A stretch of DNA of 64,000 nt from Streptomyces caniscabiei (GTDB taxonomy: Bacteria > Actinomycetota > Actinomycetes > Streptomycetales > Streptomycetaceae): contig NZ_JABXWI010000013.1 in assembly GCF_014930365.1 (NCBI RefSeq), positions 47,546-111,545 on the forward strand. The letters run 5' to 3'. The first letter of the stretch is position 1, and each line of letters begins with the position of its first letter. The position numbers and the translations under genes were made by a program. Under the pieces are notes generated by a model. It did not search any database, was not told the DNA's origin, and saw nothing but the letters and a program-made list of their open reading frames with translations. Of the stretch, positions 1 to 9,112 are shown piece after piece.

Positions 1-319
1 GCTCACCGGGTGGCACGGCAGCAGCGACTACGGTGCCGCGCTCGGTGAGTTCGCCGAGCGCCATCTCGACGCCGTGGGCCCGCGTACCTCGGTGATCGTG
101 CTCGGGGACGCCCGCACCAACGGGTTCGACCCCAACGCGGAGGCCCTGCGGCGCATCGTGGCCCGGGCCCGCCGCGTCCACTGGCTGAACCCCGAGACAC
201 CGAGCACCTGGGGGACGGGCGACTCCGCCGCCCCGGTCTACGCCGAGATCGTCGACATGCACACCTGCCGGAACGCGCGCCGGCTCGGGGAACTGGTGAC
301 GCGGCTGCTGCCGGTGTGA
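1..319 (+). CDS. VWA/CoxE-family protein, C-terminal part (partial)
   Basis: Frame 2 is open from the left edge to the TGA at 317-319, so only about the last 105 residues are present. They read as the end of a CoxE-like von Willebrand A domain: a strand of the type TSVIVLGDARTN, then the strand VHWLNPE followed by WGTGDSAAPVYAEIVDM and a final helix of the type CRNARRLGELV. This order is characteristic of VWA proteins that accompany MoxR-type AAA ATPases (family knowledge). The MIDAS motif and N-terminus lie outside the window, so metal binding and any MoxR partner cannot be judged. The gene converges on the VOC gene with only 4 bp between stops. Confidence 0.8.
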   Translation, partial: LTGWHGSSDYGAALGEFAERHLDAVGPRTSVIVLGDARTNGFDPNAEALRRIVARARRVHWLNPETPSTWGTGDSAAPVYAEIVDMHTCRNARRLGELVTRLLPV

Positions 320-323
320 GCCG

Positions 324-692
324 TCACCCCCGGCCGGTGTCGATCACACAGAAGCGGTTGCCCTCCGGGTCGGCGAGGACGACGAAGTCGGCGTCCAGCG
401 GATAGTCGTCCCAGTCGACGCGCCGCGCGCCGAGGCCCACCAGCCGCTCGACCTCGGCCGCCTGGTCCTCCGCGTTCCCCGCGTAGAGGTCCAGGTGCAC
501 GCGCGGCCGGTCCTGCACCGGGGTCTCGCTGAGGCCCAGGGAGATCTGCGCTCCGAGGCCCCGCGGATGCACCAGGACGACCCAGTCGTCCTCCGGCTCT
601 TCGCGGGGGACGTACCCGAGGGCCCCCATCCAGAACGCGGCCGCCCGCCGCACGTCGGACGCGCCCATCACCACGGATCCGATTCTCAGCAC
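324..692 (-). CDS. VOC-family (glyoxalase-like) protein
   Basis: A 122-residue protein with the two beta-alpha-beta-beta-beta halves of the vicinal oxygen chelate fold. The N-terminal half begins MLRIGSVVMGASDVRRAAAF and continues with FWMGALGY; the C-terminal half ends DPEGNRFCVIDTGRG, the usual terminal strand of glyoxalase/bleomycin-resistance-like proteins. Such single-domain proteins form dimers and may be metal enzymes, binding proteins or drug-sequestering proteins; nothing in the sequence decides which. It is a stand-alone gene, convergent with the preceding VWA gene and divergent from the universal stress protein gene 77 bp away. Confidence 0.85.
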   Translation of the reverse strand: MLRIGSVVMGASDVRRAAAFWMGALGYVPREEPEDDWVVLVHPRGLGAQISLGLSETPVQDRPRVHLDLYAGNAEDQAAEVERLVGLGARRVDWDDYPLDADFVVLADPEGNRFCVIDTGRG

Positions 693-769
693 GGTCCGAT
701 TCTCGCCCCTGCGGAACCGCCGCCCTGCGGCGATGCTGGAGACAGGCCTCGACCTCAGGAGGTGCGCCC

Positions 770-1741
770 ATGTCCCGCACCGTCACCGTGGGCATCGACG
801 GTTCGCCCGAGAGCCTCGCCGCCGCCGCGTGGGCGGCCCGGGAGGCACGGCTCCGCGCACTGCCGCTGCGCCTGCTCAACGTCTGGGAGATGGTCCCCGA
901 GCCGATGGGGCGGGCCCCGGCGCTGGGGGCGGAGACGGACACGAACGCGGGGACGGAGGCGGCGTCGGGGACGGAGGCGGCGTCGGGGACGGGCGTCGGG
1001 AAGGTGCTGCGGGAGGCGGCCGACGGGATCCGGCTGCGCCATCCCGGTGTCGACGTGGGCGTGGAGCAGTTGACGGGGCGTGCATCGGAGGAGTTGGTGA
1101 AGGCGGCTCAGGAGGCCGGGCTGCTGGTCCTCGGCTCCCGCGGGCTGAGCGGGATCGCCGGTTTCCTGCTCGGTTCCGTGGGGCTGCACGTGGTCGCGCA
1201 CACCGAGCGGCCCGTCGTCCTCGTACGGGCGGGGGAGCGGGCGGCGGACGAGCACATGCCGGGTCCGGCCGGGGCGTCGGCCGCCGGGGCGCCTGCCGCC
1301 GAGGCGCCGTTCAGGCCCGTCGTGCTCGGGGTGGACCTCGCCCACCCCGACCCCACGCTGATCCGGTTCGCCTGCGAGGCGGCCGCCGTGCGCCGGACCG
1401 CGCTGCGCGTCCTCCACGTCTGGCGCCCGCCGGCCCACTCCGGCCTGCGCGAGAGGCCCGGCCTGGACGCCGATCTCGCCACCGACCTCGGCGGGACGGC
1501 CGCCGCCGCCCTGAGCGACGTACTGCGTCCCTGGCGGCTGGAGTACCCGTCCGTCGAGGTGGTGGAGGAGCCGCGGCGCGGGAAGGCCGCCGACCATCTG
1601 CTGGAGGCGTCCCGGGACGCCTGTCTGGTCGTCGTCGGGCGGCACGTCCGCCGTTCGCCGCTGGGGGCGCACATCGGGCCGGTCGCCCACGCGGTGCTGC
1701 ATCACGCCGGTGTGCCCGTGGCAGTCGTCCCGCACGGCTGA
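770..1741 (+). CDS. tandem universal stress protein (two USP domains)
   Basis: A 323-residue cytoplasmic protein with two UspA domains. Domain 1 (about 1-155) starts TVTVGIDGSPESLAAAAWA and keeps the ATP-binding signature GSRG-x5-GFLLGS. Domain 2 (about 180-320) starts PVVLGVDLAHPDPTLIRFA but its loop reads GRHVRRSPLGAHIGP, a degenerate form of the G-2x-G-9x-G motif, so nucleotide binding may be restricted to domain 1. The ATG is preceded by a strong ribosome site (AGGAGGT at about 757-763). A Thr/Glu/Ala-rich linker with an 18-bp tandem repeat sits in domain 1 at about residues 57-75. Tandem USPs in streptomycetes are usually tied to stress, hypoxia or dormancy (family knowledge). Confidence 0.9.
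   Translation: MSRTVTVGIDGSPESLAAAAWAAREARLRALPLRLLNVWEMVPEPMGRAPALGAETDTNAGTEAASGTEAASGTGVGKVLREAADGIRLRHPGVDVGVEQLTGRASEELVKAAQEAGLLVLGSRGLSGIAGFLLGSVGLHVVAHTERPVVLVRAGERAADEHMPGPAGASAAGAPAAEAPFRPVVLGVDLAHPDPTLIRFACEAAAVRRTALRVLHVWRPPAHSGLRERPGLDADLATDLGGTAAAALSDVLRPWRLEYPSVEVVEEPRRGKAADHLLEASRDACLVVVGRHVRRSPLGAHIGPVAHAVLHHAGVPVAVVPHG
953..988 (+). repeat. 18-bp in-frame tandem repeat (2 copies)
   Basis: Two adjoining copies of ACGGAGGCGGCGTCGGGG, encoding TEAASG twice, followed by a partial third copy. They lie inside the first USP domain between the first helix and the second strand. They look like a slippage-prone loop expansion; because the unit is 18 bp, changes in copy number keep the frame. 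Confidence 0.8.
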
Positions 1742-1841
1742 GACCTCGGAGACGACCTTCGAGGACATCGCCGTACGGGCTTCCAGAAAACTCTCGGGCG
1801 GCGTGTCCGATGACAGACCCTCAAGATCAGCCGAAATCCGA

Positions 1842-1871
1842 TCACAAGGCGCCCAAAGCCGGTCCTATAAT
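1842..1871 (+). promoter_or_regulatory. candidate promoter of the ABC exporter operon
   Basis: A perfect TATAAT hexamer at 1866-1871 lies in the 198-bp gap before the first ABC permease, with a weak -35 candidate TCACAA at 1842-1847 (18-bp spacer). A perfect -10 is unusual in DNA this GC-rich. The predicted start point would leave a leader of roughly 60 nt before the GTG start. Confidence 0.5.
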
Positions 1872-1939
1872 GCCCACTTGCAGTCGCACGCTGCCGACGC
1901 CCTGGCGCGTTCCGGTCCGTGTGATTCGAAACGGGGGAT

Positions 1940-4900
1940 GTGGTGGGGGACCGAACCGTGCCCGCGGGCATCGTGCGCTTCATCGTGCTGCGCGCGTGGG
2001 TGTACCGCGCGCTCCTCGGTGCCGTGCTGCTGACCGTGCTGCTGACCACAGCCGTGCTGGCCGCGCTCACCGCCTACTCGGGCGCGATAGGCGACGCGGC
2101 GCTGCGGCGGTCGCTCGCGGAGCAGCGCACCGCCGCCGAGGCCGCCCTGGTGCTCAAGGCCGATGTGCCGGCCGACGAGCGGCAGGCGGCCGACGACGCC
2201 GTGCGGGAGGGCGCGCGCGGCATCTTCGACGGGCTTCCCCTGCGGGTCCGCACCCTGCTGCGGTCGGGTCCGTACGCCCTGCCGGAGAACCTGCGGCCGC
2301 CCTCCGAGCAGGGCGGGAACCCGAACCTCACCTACTTCGCGGCCCTGGACCGCAGCCAGGTGCGAACCCTCGCCGGGAGGCTCCCCCGTGACGCGGTGAA
2401 CTCCGGGTCCGCCGGGCCTCTGGAGGTCGCACTGCCGCAGAGCGCCGCCCGGCGGCTCGGCCTGAAGCCAGGCGCCCGGCTCAACGTCACCGACCAGCTG
2501 GACGGCCCGGCGGTACCCGTGCTGATCACCGGCGTCTACCTCCCGGTGGACGTCCGCGCCCCCTACTGGCAACTGGACGACTTGAGCGGCCGCGGTGTGA
2601 AGGCGTCGAGCTTCACGACGTACGGCCCCCTGCTCACCGCCCCGGGCGTGCCGATGTCCGGCCGGGTGAGCGTCGGCGCGTCGGGCTGGCTGGTCTCGGC
2701 CGACTACTCCTCGCTCACCACGGAGCGGATCGGACCGCTGCGCGAGGCCGCCCGCTCGGGCAACGCGGAACTGCGCGAGCACCCCGCGCTCAGCAGCGCG
2801 ACCGTGGCGGACACCGCGCTGCCCGAGGTGCTGGACCGCATCGAACGCTCCCTGCTCGTCACGCGCTCCAGCATGCTGATCGTCGCCGGGCAGCTCGGAC
2901 TGCTCGCGGCCTGCGCCCTGTTGCTCGTCGCACGGCTCCTCGACTCGGACCGGACGGCCGAGACCCGGCTGCTGCGGGCCCGCGGTGCCACCCGGGCACA
3001 GCTGGCGGGCCTGGCCGCGCTGGAGGCGCTGCTGATCTCCGCGCCGGCGGTGGTCCTGGCGCCCCTGTTGTCGGGACCGTTGACGCGGCTCCTGGTCGCC
3101 CGGGGCACGCTGAGCCGGACCGGGGTGAGCGTCGACGTGCCGGCCGGGGGCCGACCCGAGGTGTGGGCGGTCGCCGCGGGGGTCGCCACGCTGTGCGCGC
3201 TGGCGGTGGCGGTCCCGGCATGGCGGGCCACCTTCGCGGGCACCGTCGCGATCCGGGCGGGGGCGCTGCCCGCGTCGCTGCGCGCCGGGGCGGACGTCGG
3301 GCTGCTCGCGGTGGCCGGTGTCGCCTTCTGGATGCTCGACAGCCAGGACTCCGGGGCCGTCACCGCCGACCGCGAGGGCGTCCTCGGCGTCGACCCGCTG
3401 CTGGTCGTGGCGCCCGCCCTCGTGCTGCTCGCCGGAACGGTCCTGGTCCTGCGGCTGCTGCCCCTGCTGGCACGGGTCGGCGAGCGGCTGCTGACCCGCG
3501 GGCAGGGGCTGACCGCGGCCATGGTCGGCTGGCAGTTCAGCCGCCGCCCGATGCGCGGGGCCGGTCCCGTGCTGCTGCTGGTCATCTCCGTGGCGCTGGG
3601 GGTGGTGGCGATCGGGCAGGACGCGTCCTGGCGGCGGTCCCAGGCCGACCAGGCCGACTTCCGCGCGGGCGCCGACGTACGCGTCCAGGCCTCCGGAGGC
3701 GGCGTGGTGGGCCGCACCGACGTCTACGGCGACCTCCCGCACGTGGACGCGGTCGCCCCCGCGGTCCGCGGCACGATGTCGCTCTCCGGCAGCCGCAGGG
3801 CGACCGTCCTGGCCCTGAACACCAAGGAGGCCGCCGGGGCGGTGCTGGTGCGGCCCGACCTGACCGACGGCCCCCTGCTCGCCGGGCTCGCGCCCCCCGG
3901 AACCCCCGCGGGCATCGAGGTACCCGAAGGCACCACCCGGCTCACCCTGACCGCCGCCCTGTACGGCACCACACCGGGGACGGAGGCCGACGTCACGCTC
4001 ACGGTGCGCGACCGGCACGGGACCTCCTACGAACTGCCGTCCGGCCACCTCCCCGCCGACGGCCGCCCGCACCGGCTGACCCCGGACCTGAAGGGCGCCC
4101 GGGGCCCCCTGGCGCTGACCGGGATCCGGCTGAGCACGCCCCAGCCGACCGAGCGTCCGCACCGGCACCGCCTGGTCCTCGGCGCGCTCACGGCGACCGC
4201 GGGCGACGGCACCACCCGGCGACTGGTCCTGCCGACGAGCTGGACCACCGCGACCGAGGCCGACCCGGGTGCCGCCCCGCCCGAGGACGACGCCCGGCCC
4301 ACGCTCCCCCGGGTCACGTCGACGGCACCCCTCACCCTCACGTACAGCACCGGGTACCAGCTGCCCGACCTGCTGCCGCCCGCCCTGCCGCTGGAGGTCC
4401 GGCTCACGGTCGACCAGCCCCCGGCGCCCGAGATCGTCGCCGTCGCCACCGACCGGTTCCTCGACGCGTCCGGCGCACGCGAGGGACAGCGCGTCGAGGT
4501 GACGTTCGACGGCCGTTCCGTGCCCGTCCGTATCGCCCGCACCGCGAGGGCGCTGCCCACGACGGAGGTCACCACCCAGGACGGCGGGGCCCTGCTGGTC
4601 GACCTCAGCGCCGTCAACCAGGTCCTCCAGGCCCGCTACGGCACCGGCCTCGCGCCCACCGAGTGGTGGCTCGGCACGACCGCCCCCGGCGCCACCGCGG
4701 CGGCCGCGCGCGCCCTGCCCGACGTCGACCCCGAACAGGTGACGGTGCGCGACGAGACGGCGGCGAAGCTGCGCGACGACCCCTTCGGGGCGGCCCCGGA
4801 AGCGGCGCTGATCGCGGCGGCGGCGGTGACGGTGCTCTTCGCCTCGCTCGGCTTCGCGGTGAGCGCGGCAGGAGCCATGCGCACCCGGGACGGAGAGTTC

Positions 4901-5215
4901 GCCGTGCTGCGCGCCCTGGGGACACCACGACGCCGCCTGGCCCGGCTGGTCGCCGTGGAGCACGGCGTCCTGGTGACCCTGGCGCTGCTGGTCGGCACGG
5001 CCCTGGGCACGGTGCTGACACACGCCCTGGTACCCCTGGTCGTCCTGACCGGGCAGGCCACCCGGCCGCTCCCGCCGGTCCTGGTCGAACTGCCGCTCCC
5101 GCGGCTGGCAGCCCTGCTGGTGGCGCTCGCGGCGGGCCCCGCCCTCGTGACCGCGGCCCTCGCCCTCCGGCGGGCCAGACCCGTGTCGGCTCTGAGGGAC
5201 GAGGTGACGCAGTGA
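1940..5215 (+). CDS. FtsX-family ABC transporter permease (large)
   Basis: A 1091-residue membrane protein: the first helix lies near residues 12-40, a long periplasm-facing domain follows, then a helix cluster near 310-430, another near 480-560, a second large extracytoplasmic domain, and three terminal helices (about 950-1080) ending in the FtsX motif region FAVLRALGTPRRRLARLV. This is the double-FtsX layout of MacB/LolC-like mechanotransmission exporters. The GTG at 1940 is followed by GTG at 1943 and 1958; 1958 would also be plausible with GGGGGACC upstream. Its stop overlaps the start of the next permease by 4 bp (GTGA), so the two are translationally coupled. The substrate is unknown. 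Confidence 0.88.
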   Translation: MVGDRTVPAGIVRFIVLRAWVYRALLGAVLLTVLLTTAVLAALTAYSGAIGDAALRRSLAEQRTAAEAALVLKADVPADERQAADDAVREGARGIFDGLPLRVRTLLRSGPYALPENLRPPSEQGGNPNLTYFAALDRSQVRTLAGRLPRDAVNSGSAGPLEVALPQSAARRLGLKPGARLNVTDQLDGPAVPVLITGVYLPVDVRAPYWQLDDLSGRGVKASSFTTYGPLLTAPGVPMSGRVSVGASGWLVSADYSSLTTERIGPLREAARSGNAELREHPALSSATVADTALPEVLDRIERSLLVTRSSMLIVAGQLGLLAACALLLVARLLDSDRTAETRLLRARGATRAQLAGLAALEALLISAPAVVLAPLLSGPLTRLLVARGTLSRTGVSVDVPAGGRPEVWAVAAGVATLCALAVAVPAWRATFAGTVAIRAGALPASLRAGADVGLLAVAGVAFWMLDSQDSGAVTADREGVLGVDPLLVVAPALVLLAGTVLVLRLLPLLARVGERLLTRGQGLTAAMVGWQFSRRPMRGAGPVLLLVISVALGVVAIGQDASWRRSQADQADFRAGADVRVQASGGGVVGRTDVYGDLPHVDAVAPAVRGTMSLSGSRRATVLALNTKEAAGAVLVRPDLTDGPLLAGLAPPGTPAGIEVPEGTTRLTLTAALYGTTPGTEADVTLTVRDRHGTSYELPSGHLPADGRPHRLTPDLKGARGPLALTGIRLSTPQPTERPHRHRLVLGALTATAGDGTTRRLVLPTSWTTATEADPGAAPPEDDARPTLPRVTSTAPLTLTYSTGYQLPDLLPPALPLEVRLTVDQPPAPEIVAVATDRFLDASGAREGQRVEVTFDGRSVPVRIARTARALPTTEVTTQDGGALLVDLSAVNQVLQARYGTGLAPTEWWLGTTAPGATAAAARALPDVDPEQVTVRDETAAKLRDDPFGAAPEAALIAAAAVTVLFASLGFAVSAAGAMRTRDGEFAVLRALGTPRRRLARLVAVEHGVLVTLALLVGTALGTVLTHALVPLVVLTGQATRPLPPVLVELPLPRLAALLVALAAGPALVTAALALRRARPVSALRDEVTQ

Positions 5216-8043
5216 CCCCGCAGCCGGTACCCCCACGCGACGGAGGGACGACGAAGGTGCCACCGCACGTACGGGCCGGGTTGCGGACCCGGCTGAGGGC
5301 CTTCGCCGGCACGTCCGTGGCCCTCGCGCTCCTGGTGGCCGTCACCGCGACGCTGGCCGCCGCCCACCCGCGCGCCGTCGACCGCTACGGCGACGCGGGC
5401 CTGCGCCGGGCCGTCGAGCAGGCCCTGCCCGACCGGACGACCGTGCAGATGCAGGTCCCACTGCCCTGGATGGACAGTGTCGCGGAGATGGAGGCCGCCC
5501 TGCGGGCCGGTCCGCTCGACAAGGCACGGGCCGAGATCCTCGCCACCGCCGAGGCCCCCCTGGTTCCCGACCCCGCGCAGTCGTCGTACGGCGTGCGCAC
5601 GACCGTCCCCATGGAGGCGTCCGACGACTGGCTCCCCCAGCCCGGCGGCCGCCCCGCCCAACTGGTGCTCGCCGCCCAGCAGGAGCTGGCCTCCCACAGC
5701 AGACTCAGCGCGGGCCGGCTGCCCCGCACCACGGGCGCACCCGTCACCGCGGCGACCGCGCGGGTCGAGGCCGCCGTGACGGTGGAGACCGCCCGCACGC
5801 TCGACATCCGGGTGGGCTCGGTGATCCACCTGCCGGGCTCGGCCCGCGCCCCGCTCGCCGTCCGGATCACCGGGATCGTCGCCCCCCGCACACCCGAGGG
5901 CGCCTACTGGTCGGCACTGCCGGTGCTGCGCACCCCCGCGCTGAGCCGCCGGCCCGACCTCCCGCCGACGGAGGTCCACTGGCTCGGCGGCCTGCTGCTC
6001 GCCGCCGACGCCGGCCCGGTCCTCCTGGGCACCCCCGGCCGACCGCAGCGGTACTGGAACCTCGCCCCTGACGTCGACGCCCTGCGCGGCCACGACCTCG
6101 GCCGTCTGGCGTCCGCCGTGGCCGCCCTGGAGTCGGGGCCGGGAGTGCAGCGACTGCGGACGGTGGTGGACGACGGCCTGGAGGCCGAGACGAACCTCGA
6201 CGCGGTCCTCGCCGACCACGCCCGGCTGCGGTCCGGGCTCGACCCGCTGCTGCTCCTCGCCGCCGTCGGCACCGGCAGCCTCGCCGTGATCGTCCTCGCC
6301 ATGGCCGGCGGCGTGGCGGCCGATCGGCGGCGCGCGGAACTGGCCCTGCTGCGCGCCCGCGGCGCCTCCCTGCCCGGCCTGGCCCTCAGACTGCTCGCGG
6401 AGACGGCGGTGGTGGCGGTGCCCGCCGGGGCCCTCGGACTGACCGCCGCGCTGCTCGCCCTGCCCGGCGCCCGCACCGGGCCCGCCGTGGCCGCCGCCCT
6501 CGCCGTCACCCTGTTCGCCTGCGTCGCGCTGCCCCTGCGCGCCGTGGCGGCCCACCGCACGGTCCGCCTCCAGGACGGGCGGGAGGATCTCGCCGCCACC
6601 CGGCCGTCACGCCGCCGCACGGTGGCGGAACTGACCGTCGTGGTGATCGCGGCGGGAGCGGTCGCCGCACTGCGCCGACAGGGATCCGGCGGAACCGCGC
6701 TGGTCGCCGCCGCCCCGCTGCTGACGGGCGTGGTCGCGGCCCTGCTGCTGGCCCGTCTGCACCCCCTGCCGCTCCGCGTGCTGAGCAGGGCGGCCACGCG
6801 CATGCGCGGCCTGGTGGTTCCCCTGTCGCTGGCCCAGGTGGCCCGCGCCCCCGGCTTCGCCGTACTGCCCCTGCTCGCCCTGCTCAGCGCCCTGACCACG
6901 GCCGCGTTCGGCGGCTCGGTCCTGGCCGGCGTCACGGCCGCCCGCGACCGGGCCGCCCTCCTCGACGTGGGCGCCGACGGCCGCGTCGAGACCACCACCG
7001 GCGAACTCCCCCGAGCCCTGCCCGACCGGATACGCCGACTGCCCGGCGTCCGGGACGCGACGGAGGCGAGCGTCGCCTACGACGCCAAGCCGCAACAGGG
7101 CAGCCAGGCGGTGCCGCTGGCCGCCGTGGACCCCGACGCCTACGCGCGCCTCGCCCGCCGCACGGACCTCGGACCGTTCGACGCGGCCCGCCTCCGACGG
7201 ACGGACGCCGGTACGACGGACGCCGGTACGACGGGCGGCGGTACGACGGACGCCGGTACGACGGGCGGCGGTACGACGGGCAGCGCCGACCGGCCTCTGC
7301 CCGCGCTGGCCTCACCACGCGTCGCCGACGAGTACGGCACCGGCCCCTACACCGTCCTGCTCCCGGACGGCACCTCCGTCACCGTCCGCGTCGTCCAGGT
7401 CCTGGACCGCACCCCGGCCGTGTCCGGCGACGACTTCCTGATCGTGGACCGCGCCGGCCTCCCGCGCGGCGCCCGGCGCACGACCACCCTGCTGCTGACC
7501 GGTGACGCCCTGAACGGCCGGGAACTGCGCTCGGCGACGCACGGCACGGCGGCGACCGTCCGGCTGCGCGCCGAGGAACGCGCACGCGACGCCGACTCGC
7601 CGTTGCAGTCCGGCGCCGAACGCCTGTACGGGGTCGCGGTCGCCGCCGGCGCCGGATACGCGGTCCTCGCGCTCGTCCTGACCGTGCTGCGCACCGCGCC
7701 CGATCGCGGCGCCCTGCTCGCCCGGCTGCGCACCATGGGCATGACCCGGTCACAGGGCCGGCGGCTGCTGATCCTCACGGCCCTCCCCCAGGCGTTCCTG
7801 GCCGCCGCCGGCGGCGTGCTGACCGGCTGGGTCGCCATTCGCCTGCTGGCGCCCGGCGTCGACCTCACGGCCATCGCGCTGGCCTCCCCGTCCGGGGAGG
7901 ACGCCGTCCTGCGCACCGATCCGCTCTCCCTGGCCCTTCCGGCGCTCGCCGTGCTGCTCCTGGCCGTCGGGGTGCCCGCCGGCCAGGCCTGGTGGTCGGG
8001 CCGCCGGGGCTCGGTGCGCGAACTGCGGCTGGGGGACACCTAG
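5212..8043 (+). CDS. FtsX-family ABC transporter permease, second subunit
   Basis: A 943-residue permease starting at the GTG that overlaps the stop of the preceding permease. An N-terminal helix (ALALLVAVTATLAAAHPRA) is followed by a large outside domain, a core of helices around residues 345-450, and a second helix pair near 540-580. A second outside domain and three C-terminal helices (about 815-935) then follow. FtsX-type cytosolic loops are visible in ELALLRARGASLPGLALRL and RLRTMGMTRSQGRRLLIL. The last outside domain carries a 15-bp tandem repeat at 7201-7275. Together with the preceding permease and the ATPase at 8123 it forms a heteromeric exporter-like complex. Confidence 0.88.
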   Translation: MTPQPVPPRDGGTTKVPPHVRAGLRTRLRAFAGTSVALALLVAVTATLAAAHPRAVDRYGDAGLRRAVEQALPDRTTVQMQVPLPWMDSVAEMEAALRAGPLDKARAEILATAEAPLVPDPAQSSYGVRTTVPMEASDDWLPQPGGRPAQLVLAAQQELASHSRLSAGRLPRTTGAPVTAATARVEAAVTVETARTLDIRVGSVIHLPGSARAPLAVRITGIVAPRTPEGAYWSALPVLRTPALSRRPDLPPTEVHWLGGLLLAADAGPVLLGTPGRPQRYWNLAPDVDALRGHDLGRLASAVAALESGPGVQRLRTVVDDGLEAETNLDAVLADHARLRSGLDPLLLLAAVGTGSLAVIVLAMAGGVAADRRRAELALLRARGASLPGLALRLLAETAVVAVPAGALGLTAALLALPGARTGPAVAAALAVTLFACVALPLRAVAAHRTVRLQDGREDLAATRPSRRRTVAELTVVVIAAGAVAALRRQGSGGTALVAAAPLLTGVVAALLLARLHPLPLRVLSRAATRMRGLVVPLSLAQVARAPGFAVLPLLALLSALTTAAFGGSVLAGVTAARDRAALLDVGADGRVETTTGELPRALPDRIRRLPGVRDATEASVAYDAKPQQGSQAVPLAAVDPDAYARLARRTDLGPFDAARLRRTDAGTTDAGTTGGGTTDAGTTGGGTTGSADRPLPALASPRVADEYGTGPYTVLLPDGTSVTVRVVQVLDRTPAVSGDDFLIVDRAGLPRGARRTTTLLLTGDALNGRELRSATHGTAATVRLRAEERARDADSPLQSGAERLYGVAVAAGAGYAVLALVLTVLRTAPDRGALLARLRTMGMTRSQGRRLLILTALPQAFLAAAGGVLTGWVAIRLLAPGVDLTAIALASPSGEDAVLRTDPLSLALPALAVLLLAVGVPAGQAWWSGRRGSVRELRLGDT
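7201..7275 (+). repeat. 15-bp in-frame tandem repeat, five copies
   Basis: Five consecutive 15-bp units of the forms ACGGACGCCGGTACG and ACGGGCGGCGGTACG, order A-A-B-A-B, encoding TDAGT or TGGGT. They extend a Thr/Gly-rich loop in the extracytoplasmic domain of the second permease. Copy-number change preserves the frame, so this is a potential variable surface loop. Confidence 0.95.
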
Positions 8044-8122
8044 GACCTTCCCATGAGCGGAACCCCGAGACCACGCCCTCTCCGACACCGGCCCGTACCC
8101 TCCGACCGCCCAGGAGCAGCCG

Positions 8123-9112
8123 ATGACCAGCAGCCCGACCTTCCACGAGCTCGCCGACCGTGCCCTCGCCGCGCGCGACGCCGCCGCCTACGGTCAGGAC
8201 GCCCTGATCAGCTGCGACCGGCTGGTACGGATCTTCACCGCCGACGGCGTGGAGGTCCAGGCCCTGCAAGGCCTCGACCTCCTCGTCCGCGAGGGAGAAC
8301 TCCTGGCCCTGGTCGGCGCCTCCGGCAGTGGCAAGTCCACCCTCATGAACATCCTGGCCGGACTGGACCGGCCCACCGCCGGCGCGACCCGAGTCGCCGA
8401 CCACGACCTGGTCACCATGTCCGCCAAGGAGCGCCTGGTCTACCGTCGCAAGACCGTCGGCTTCGTCCGGCAGCAGACCTCCCAGAACCTGCTGCCCTAT
8501 CTCACCGCCGCGCAGAACGTCGCGCTGCCACTACAGCTGGCGCGCGCCCGGGGCGGGCGCCGGGCCCGCGCCGTCCGCGCCGGGGAACTCCTCGACCTGC
8601 TGGGCGTCGCCGAATGCCGCGACCGCCGGCCGCGGGAGATGTCCGGCGGCCAGCAGCAGCGGGTCGCCCTCGCCGTCGCCCTCGCCAACGATCCCGCGGT
8701 CCTGCTCGCCGACGAGCCCACCGGCGAACTCGACTCCCACACCGCCGAACAGGTCTTCGCCGCGTTCCGCACCGCCAACGAGGAGCTCGGCACCACCATC
8801 GTGATCGTCACCCACGACCAGTCCGTCGCCGGCGAGGTCCGCCGTACGGTCGCCATCCGGGACGGCCGCACGGCGACGGAGGTCCTGCGCCACAGCGAGG
8901 TCGACTCCGCCACCGGCCAGGAGAACCTGGTCGCCCGCGAGTACGCCATGCTCGACCGGGCCGGCCGCCTCCAGCTCCCCGCCGAGTACACCCGGGCCCT
9001 CGGGATGCGCGACCGCGTCGCCCTGGAACTGGAACCCGACCACATCGCCGTCCGCCCCGACGACACCCGCGGCGACCGCCCCGGCGGGACTTCGGCGGCG
9101 GAGCGGCCCTAG
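8123..9112 (+). CDS. ABC transporter ATP-binding protein with C-terminal AbrB-like domain
   Basis: A 329-residue LolD/MacB-type ATPase. Walker A is GASGSGKST (about 71-79), the signature MSGGQQQRVALAVALAN lies near 173-190, and Walker B VLLADEPTGEL follows near 195. After the ATPase the chain continues with EYAMLDRAGRLQLP, then LGMRDRVALELEPDHIAVRP (about 273-316). This matches the swapped-hairpin pattern of SpoVT/AbrB domains (D-x-x-GRLxLPxE...LGxRxxVxLExxxDxIxVRP). The ATG has AGGAGCAGCCG upstream. It serves the two FtsX permeases 79 bp upstream. The TAG stop lies in a CTAG tetranucleotide that forms the left edge of the accessory island. Confidence 0.92.
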   Translation: MTSSPTFHELADRALAARDAAAYGQDALISCDRLVRIFTADGVEVQALQGLDLLVREGELLALVGASGSGKSTLMNILAGLDRPTAGATRVADHDLVTMSAKERLVYRRKTVGFVRQQTSQNLLPYLTAAQNVALPLQLARARGGRRARAVRAGELLDLLGVAECRDRRPREMSGGQQQRVALAVALANDPAVLLADEPTGELDSHTAEQVFAAFRTANEELGTTIVIVTHDQSVAGEVRRTVAIRDGRTATEVLRHSEVDSATGQENLVAREYAMLDRAGRLQLPAEYTRALGMRDRVALELEPDHIAVRPDDTRGDRPGGTSAAERP

